NCBI RefSeq assembly: GCF_011397635.1
Contig: NC_064753.1
Span: 41,025,822 to 41,089,821 of the forward strand
Source of the DNA: Epinephelus fuscoguttatus
Lineage: Eukaryota > Chordata > Actinopteri > Perciformes > Serranidae
Direction: 5' to 3'
DNA length: 64,000 nucleotides
Part shown: piece by piece, positions 58,754-64,000 of the stretch
Numbering within the stretch: position 1 is the stretch's first letter
Layout: each line of letters begins with the position of its first letter
The notes under the pieces: generated by a model
The model's input: only the letters and a program-made list of their open reading frames with translations
The model's database searches: none
Told to the model about the DNA's origin: nothing
Made by a program: the position numbers and the translations under genes

Positions 58754-59984
58754 CAGAGGTGGAAGAAGTATTCAGATCTTTTATTTAGCGACTATAAAAG
58801 TAGTGATACTGCAGTGTACAAATACTCCAAGAAAAATTCCAGCATTCAAAATCTGACTTGGATAAAAGTATAAAATTAGTTTGTTTGCATATGTAGAAAG
58901 GCCAGTTTAAGAATTATATTACTGGATTATTGATGCATTCATTTGTAAACATCATCTTAATAATGCAGCTGTTAAAGGTGGATCTAATTGTAATTCATTT
59001 ATATACAGCTAGGTTAATCTGTAACAATATCCTACACAAAAATTAAATTGTTGATTATATGTTGTATTCATAATTTTAATCTGAAAAGAAACTAGTAACC
59101 AAAAGCTTTAAATGTAGTGCAGTAAAAACTACAATATTTCCCTTCTGAAATGTTGTGGAGTAGAAGAATAGGGTAATTTAAAATGGAAATATTCCGGTAA
59201 AGTACAAGTATGGCAAATTGTATACTTTAAGGGATAGTCCGGATTTTTTGAATTGTGGTTGTATGAGGAACTAATCCATAGTCAATGTATTACCTATACA
59301 GTATATGTCAGTCAGTACGCCCTCATGAAAGCTAAGCAATGCACTGTTGTGGATGGGGTCAGCAATTAACAGATTTTAGCCACCTACAAAAAGTTCCACC
59401 TAAATAACAAATAAAATCAGTTTAAGTGTACACTATATTGTGAATATTTTTGCCGCTTTCCGCCAGACAGAGATTTCCAATGGGAAACTGAAGCTCTTAT
59501 AGCTCTTTGATTAAGGTCAGACTCCACTGACAAAAATGATTGAACATGGCTGAACACAGGAGCTGCTGATCTACTATGTTATTGTGTGACTTTTATATAC
59601 TTTATTAATCCCCGAGGGGAAATTCAATTTTTCACTCTGTTGTCAATTACACACAGGTCCGAACACACACGCACAAATATACATGTGCTAAGTGGAGAGA
59701 TGTCAGAGTGGGCTGCCCATGACAGGCGCTCTGAGCGGTTGGGGGGTTCGGTAGTGACTAGTGTTGTGGAGGTGTGACTGCAGAGTGACACAGACACACC
59801 ACCACATCACAACAACGTAGGCCACGGCATAAACTCTGCCTACAGAGCTGGTACACAAGTATAAATCCTGCTTAACTATGGATAAAACCTCAGACAACCC
59901 CACTTCAAAAAAATCTGAACTATCCCTTTAAGTAGGCCCACAGTACTTTAGTATATGTAACTATTTAGTTACTTTTCACCCCTG
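58754..59984. mobile_element. hAT-like element hosting another transposon
   Basis: Starts CAGAGGTGGAAGAAGTATTC and ends TTTTCACCCCTG. Flanks GAACTCAT and AAATTCAT match at 6 of 8, in keeping with an old hAT duplication. Interrupted by the element at 59226-59932. Confidence 0.6.
59226..59932. mobile_element. Nested DNA element with AAGGGATAGT...ACTATCCCTT ends
   Basis: Inverted ends TTTAAGGGATAGTCCGGATT and its partner ending AACTATCCCTTTAA, with GGATTTTTTGAA / TTCAAAAAAATCTG continuing the pairing. Its body matches the fold-back insert at 48790-49610. A SINE 3' fragment on the minus strand (about 59583-59750, tail word TTAATCCCCGAGGGGAAATT) interrupts it. Confidence 0.65.
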
Positions 59985-60201
59985 AAATTCATCGTATGCT
60001 CCAGCCTATGTGAAATTATAATCTGTAAAGAAGTAACTGTAGCTGTGAAATGTAGTGAAGCAGGAGAAGGCATATAAAGTATATCACCTCACAGTGTACT
60101 GTCCATATCTGTATATCTCGGTGTGTGTTATTTAAACCTTCAGCTTCATGTCTGACTGAACTTTATTATTTCTTTATTCTTACCTTTTTCTTGTAGTGTC
60201 G

Positions 60202-60202
<1 letters not shown>

Positions 60203-60257
<55 letters not shown>
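60203..60257. repeat. (CA)27 microsatellite
   Basis: Perfect CA run directly beside the CpG-rich patch at 60285-60410. Confidence 0.95.
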
Positions 60258-60259
<2 letters not shown>

Positions 60260-60284
60260 CCTCTCCGCTCTCTCTCTATTTTGG

Positions 60285-60410
60285 TGCTTCCTCGCGCTGC
60301 CAAGCCCCTGACGTAATGCTCCGCTGTTAATGATTAGCATGTGGAAACGAGCAGCGCGAGCCTCCCTGCGTCAAGGCGTCCGAAACGTAGCCGGAAGTTG
60401 ACATGGACCT
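60285..60410. promoter_or_regulatory. CpG-rich intergenic patch with CRE and ETS motifs
   Basis: CpGs cluster in otherwise CpG-poor DNA. TGACGTAA (60309-60316) and CCGGAAGT (60391-60398) are CRE- and ETS-type sites. CTCGCGCTG and CAGCGCGAG form a short inverted repeat. It could be a distal promoter or enhancer of the ero1a/samd4a pair, or a relic of a GC-rich transposon. Confidence 0.3.
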
Positions 60411-60547
60411 GCCTTCAAAACAATAGCCGCTGGCATTTGTCAAAGGATTGTTGGAGGTTACAAACAACAAGAAACACCAAAATAGTGATATTAACTGCAT
60501 GAATTCATTTTGTGTTGGCATAATTATGTGGCACAACTTGTGGGCGG

Positions 60548-60890
60548 TCCATAGGGGTCCATAGCTCAGTCCATTAGGGACTTGGATTGGAAACCAGAGG
60601 GTCATTGGTTTAAATCCCTGTCCAGACCAAATATGGAGTTGGAGTGTGGACTAGTAGCTAGAGAAGTGCAGGTTCACCTCCTGGGGACCACCGATGTGCC
60701 CCTGAGCAAAAATCCCCAACTGCCTGGGGCTGTCCATCGGCATCCCCCTGACATCTCTCCATTAAATGTGTAGGTACTGTTTGTGTATGTGTGTGTGTAA
60801 TTTCGGCTATGTGTGTATGACAACAAAGTGAAAAAAATTTGCCCTTGAGGATTAATAAGGTATATCCCCTCCTCCTTCTTCTTCTTCTTC
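60548..60890 (+). repeat. tRNA-derived SINE with TTAATAAGGTATAT tail
   Basis: Head GGGTCCATAGCTCAGTCCAT, box B-like GGTTTAAATCCC, body with CCCCTGAGCAAAAATCCCCA, tail TTGCCCTTGAGGATTAATAA and a TTC-rich end. A fragment of the same tail occurs at about 59583-59750. Confidence 0.7.
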
Positions 60891-61129
60891 TTCAAAAAAT
60901 AAATTAATTAAAATGAAATAAAAATAAGTAAATAAATGAAATAAAATAGAAATAAAAAATACATAGATGAACAAAGCTCAACTATAACTCATCATGAAAA
61001 AGTCCTCAGTCCTGGTTGATTCCTAATGCCACAGCTGTCCAGTTATAGCACAATGCCTGCAGTAATATGAGTCATAGTTGTCATCAATAGTCAGTTTTTT
61101 TCTGTTTTATTTATGTTTCTTAATTAATA

Positions 61130-62099
61130 TGGTACTGCTTTTATCTTGTCTTTTGTTGTGTTGATTGTTATGCACCAAAACTCCAAAGCAAATTCATTGT
61201 ATGTGAAAACATACTTGGCAATAAACCTGATTCTGATTAACAACACACACTTGGTTGTACTTTATATTTGAAATTGTGCATACAAAGCTACATGCCCCCT
61301 TCATCAATATGCATCCCACCAAGACTGAACCCTACTGTTGTCCTGTTAATATTTTATTACTATTATTGTTAACCTGTTCATATTTTATCTTTATATATTT
61401 TCTATTTGCACATGTTCCTGCTATACTGGAAAGGGCTGCACAACCATATCCCTCGGGATACATAAAGTTCTGTCTTAGCTTAAAAAATACTGCATCATAA
61501 TCACAGCCACCATAGAACTTAAATTAAAAGCCTAGTCCCAATTAAACACCCAGTCTCTTTTACTAGCCGGGCGTAGCTACACATTTTGACCAATAAAGGC
61601 CTGTCTCAATTAGATGTGTTGTTGACTACCCAGTTGAGCTAACAGTAGTCAGCAATTAACTTTTGTCAATATGGAGATGCTACACATTGTTACCCCAGTT
61701 CATTTCATTTCACTGAAACCATGAACACCAGAGAAGACCCTGATTCAAGTGGTGACTCCCTACCTCTGAACATTGGACAGGTAACGTTATGTTATTGAGA
61801 ATAAATGCTTGAGGTCTAATTGTTAACTTGCATTTTCTAAAAAAAAATACATATTCAAATCTTGAAGGTTCATTAAACATGAACAAGGATAAGTATTAAT
61901 ACACAACAGTAAACTTGATAATAAATGCAACAAAGCCTCCACAATGTCGCAGAGTAAATATTACATAAAGTATACCAGACTATAGTTAAATTACACTCCA
62001 TCCTACTAAGGCTGTATCCTATAAACTCTCCTAGGCACCAGTTTGAAAATAGATGTGCCTTCGTTTTAAATTCTCAGTGGACTTTTGTTTGGCTTCGCC
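61130..62099. other. Intergenic remnant before the samd4a promoter
   Basis: Contains a retroelement 3' tail (about 61190-61240, ATACTTGGCAATAAACCTGA) and another decayed tail near 61440-61480. Nothing else was recognised. Confidence 0.4.
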
Positions 62100-62351
62100 G
62101 CACTGCAGTACTTTACTTTGAAAGCCGTAACCGGAAGTCACGCACAGCTTCCGTTCATCTTGACCGTGGTCGTGGGTGCTTTAGTCCAGAGCAGCAGAGC
62201 AGCCCGTCTGCTGGGGAGAGAGACAGAGGAAAAGTTCGTCAAGATGGCAAATCCCACAGACCCGGAGTGAAGGGGCACCGCTCCCCGAAAAAAGAAGCAG
62301 AGCCTGCCGCCCGTCCTGAGACAAACCCAACGATGCTAACGGCTCCAGGAG
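62100..62351 (+). other. samd4a: samd4a promoter and non-coding first exon
   Basis: A CpG-containing segment carries an ETS-type site (CCGGAAGT at 62131-62138) and a reverse ETS-like motif just after it. The leader ends at a consensus donor (CCAGGAG then GTGAGG; last exon base 62351). The exact start site is not visible, probably about 62140-62180. Confidence 0.55.
62244..62270 (+). other. uORF 1 in the samd4a leader
   Basis: A strong-context ATG (A at -3, G at +4) opens MANPTDPE and stops at TGA, all inside the first exon. Confidence 0.45.
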
Positions 62352-62713
62352 GTGAGGTCGGTTAACCGTTTCTCCGACTATTCAAACATTCAAACTGAAG
62401 TTTCTGAATCTCATTTTTGTCGTTGTTTTGTCCTCTCTCCTTTTGGCTTCAGTATTTATCCAAAAATACTGCCTTTGCTTTATATTAGAGCCAGACTTTA
62501 TGTTAAATTCACGTAATTATACCAGTTGACTAGTTAAGGCTTTGTCATTTGTGAATCCATAGCCGTTAATGTTGGTCGCTTTGCTAACGGTGCTCCGTAT
62601 TACAACTTCACGAACGTTAACTTGCGTTGAAGTTACACGGTTCGTCCGTTGGAAAGTTCCAGAAGGTAAAATGGAGGGAGAAATCTAACTTTATATTTAT
62701 TCTTTTAACAACT

Positions 62714-62796
<83 letters not shown>

Positions 62797-63453
62797 TATC
62801 CGCCAACGGTCATTCCCTGTGTGCTGATGAAGCAAAGTGACAGTTTTAGACAGCGGCTAACGCTCAGCCTGCTCCTAGGTTACTCCTCCGTGTTTCTTCT
62901 CCTCTGGCTCAAACTCACCACTACAGCCAGTCCTCGGGTTTAAAATACAGCTTCATAGGACTAACCTGTCATTAAAATAACGGAGGGAAGTCACTGCTAA
63001 CGTCCATACAGCAGCACACAGCCACTGCCAACGGCCGCCGTCGGTAACCCGGCGTCCGTCCTTTGGAAAATTCCGGGATGCAGCGCCAGTAGTACCGACA
63101 GCTGTATTTTTAGGAATGGGTGGATACCAAAAGCGAAAATTATTTATTTTTGTCTCGGCGGTGAATGCCACAAGCCTATGCGCATAGGCGATGGCGAGGA
63201 GGCGACCTATAAATGCATGTATGAGTTTTTGAAGGCTGTTTCACCCCCCCATTGCAGCAGCAGCACAAAGTCTGCAGAGCTGAAGCAACAGGGACACTGT
63301 CGCATTTCTAGTGAGGCTGTCTTCTCCAGTGCACTGTAAAAGTCATTGCATATGTATGAAAGAGAGGGAGAGGCGTGTACAAAGAGCCACAGAGAGCTTT
63401 GTCTGTTATAAATATGCTTTTTTCCTCCCCTAACTTCTAACATCCTCCTGCAG
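62352..63453 (+). repeat. samd4a first intron with (CT)n(CA)n microsatellite
   Basis: GT-AG intron in the leader. It holds a compound (CT)18(CA)21 tract at 62713-62791 and a CpG-bearing stretch (about 62580-63070) that could be part of the promoter region. No coding exon seen. Confidence 0.7.
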
Positions 63454-63981
63454 GCTTAAGAGGGATTCCCTGAAGAAAAATGCCAGTGAGGCTGAGGCTG
63501 ATGTGACACAGCGTGTGCTGGAAGAAAGCTGACTCATCAAATATCAATCCCTCTGGGAGCGACTAAGCAGCAGAGAGCAGCTCATATCACCTAATGCCTA
63601 GCTAGAAGAGAGCCTTACCCCCCTATACACACACATACACACCAAAGGAGATTATCAGACAGGAGAAGACGGTGCAGAAACCCCCCTCCAGCAGGAATAT
63701 ATCCAGCAGTGGCTGCGGGCGAAACAATTTTTGGCACCAGAAGGTCTAACAGTGACTGCAACAACAAAGCTAAGAATGGCATCACAGTGGTTCAGCTGAA
63801 CCTCACCGACTGACTGACCCCTCCCTGTGTGTAGAAACATCAACAAACAGCTGATAAGACCAGTGTCATCCTCCGTCAGTTTTACCCCAGACCATCAGTG
63901 TAAAGTTTGGGGGAGGTTGCTCCTCTCAGCCCAGCCCCGGCACCACCACAGTCAGCCTGCCTTACCCCCGCCACGCAGACC
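63454..63981 (+). other. samd4a: samd4a second exon, 5' UTR part
   Basis: A pyrimidine-rich tract ends in ctgcag at 63453 and the exon runs into the start codon. The 528-nt leader contains further short uORFs: 63480-63506 (MPVRLRLM), 63594-63605 (MPS) and 63776-63799 (MASQWFS). Confidence 0.6.
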
Positions 63982-64000
63982 ATGATGTTTCGCGATCAGG
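63982..64000 (+). CDS. samd4a: SAMD4A (Smaug1) translational repressor, N-terminus only, cut by the window edge
   Basis: Only MMFRDQ and one further base are present. SAMD4/Smaug proteins begin MMFRDQVG, and a double-Met start followed by FRDQ after a long leader fits. Smaug proteins bind stem-loops in target mRNAs through a SAM domain and recruit deadenylation and repression machinery in the cytoplasm; that domain lies beyond the window. The A rather than B paralogue is chosen because human SAMD4A and ERO1A share 14q22. The call rests on six residues plus gene order. Confidence 0.7.

Overview
The window is vertebrate nuclear DNA, almost certainly from a teleost fish and probably a percomorph. 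Coding sequence sits in short exons with GT-AG introns. The DNA between exons is full of (CA)n microsatellites, tRNA-derived SINEs, hAT-like and fold-back MITEs, and L1 and L2 LINE fragments. The three genes match vertebrate PACSIN3, ERO1A and SAMD4A. There are no bacterial-type operons, CRISPR arrays or true rRNA/tRNA genes.

Layout. (1) 1305-23006, minus strand: all nine coding exons of pacsin3 (441 aa; F-BAR plus SH3). A likely TATA-driven non-coding first exon lies at 44265 to about 44408, so the 5' intron is about 21 kb. A possible 66-bp cassette exon (38304-38369) lies inside that intron. (2) 44820-46390: an AT-rich, degenerate tandem array between the pacsin3 promoter and the 3' end of ero1a. 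(3) 47837-57739, minus strand: all fifteen coding exons of ero1a (456 aa; ER thiol oxidase). One intron has a GC donor. ACGTG hypoxia-type motifs lie just upstream. (4) 57.9-62.1 kb: intergenic DNA of nested transposons and a small CpG-rich patch. (5) From about 62.1 kb, plus strand: promoter and 5' leader of samd4a, with a first exon ending at 62351, a 1.1-kb intron, and a second exon from 63454. The start codon is at 63982 and only six full codons lie inside the window. ero1a and samd4a are therefore head to head. Both human orthologues lie on chromosome 14q22, which supports the A-paralogue names.

The genes do not form a pathway. PACSIN3 bends membranes in endocytosis and caveola formation. 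ERO1A makes disulfides in the ER with protein disulfide isomerase. SAMD4A (Smaug) represses mRNAs in the cytoplasm.

Points most worth a second look: the 7-kb pacsin3 intron that starts with (CA)n and ends with complementary (TG)n in the transcript; a roughly 970-bp fold-back element (14998-15967) that carries a perfect 60-bp palindrome and a coding-like segment I cannot name; nested fold-back elements inside hAT-like hosts, one in the GC-AG intron; and the AT-rich array at the pacsin3/ero1a boundary. Splice sites, frames and repeat arms were read by eye. Names come from remembered family sequence, not from a search.
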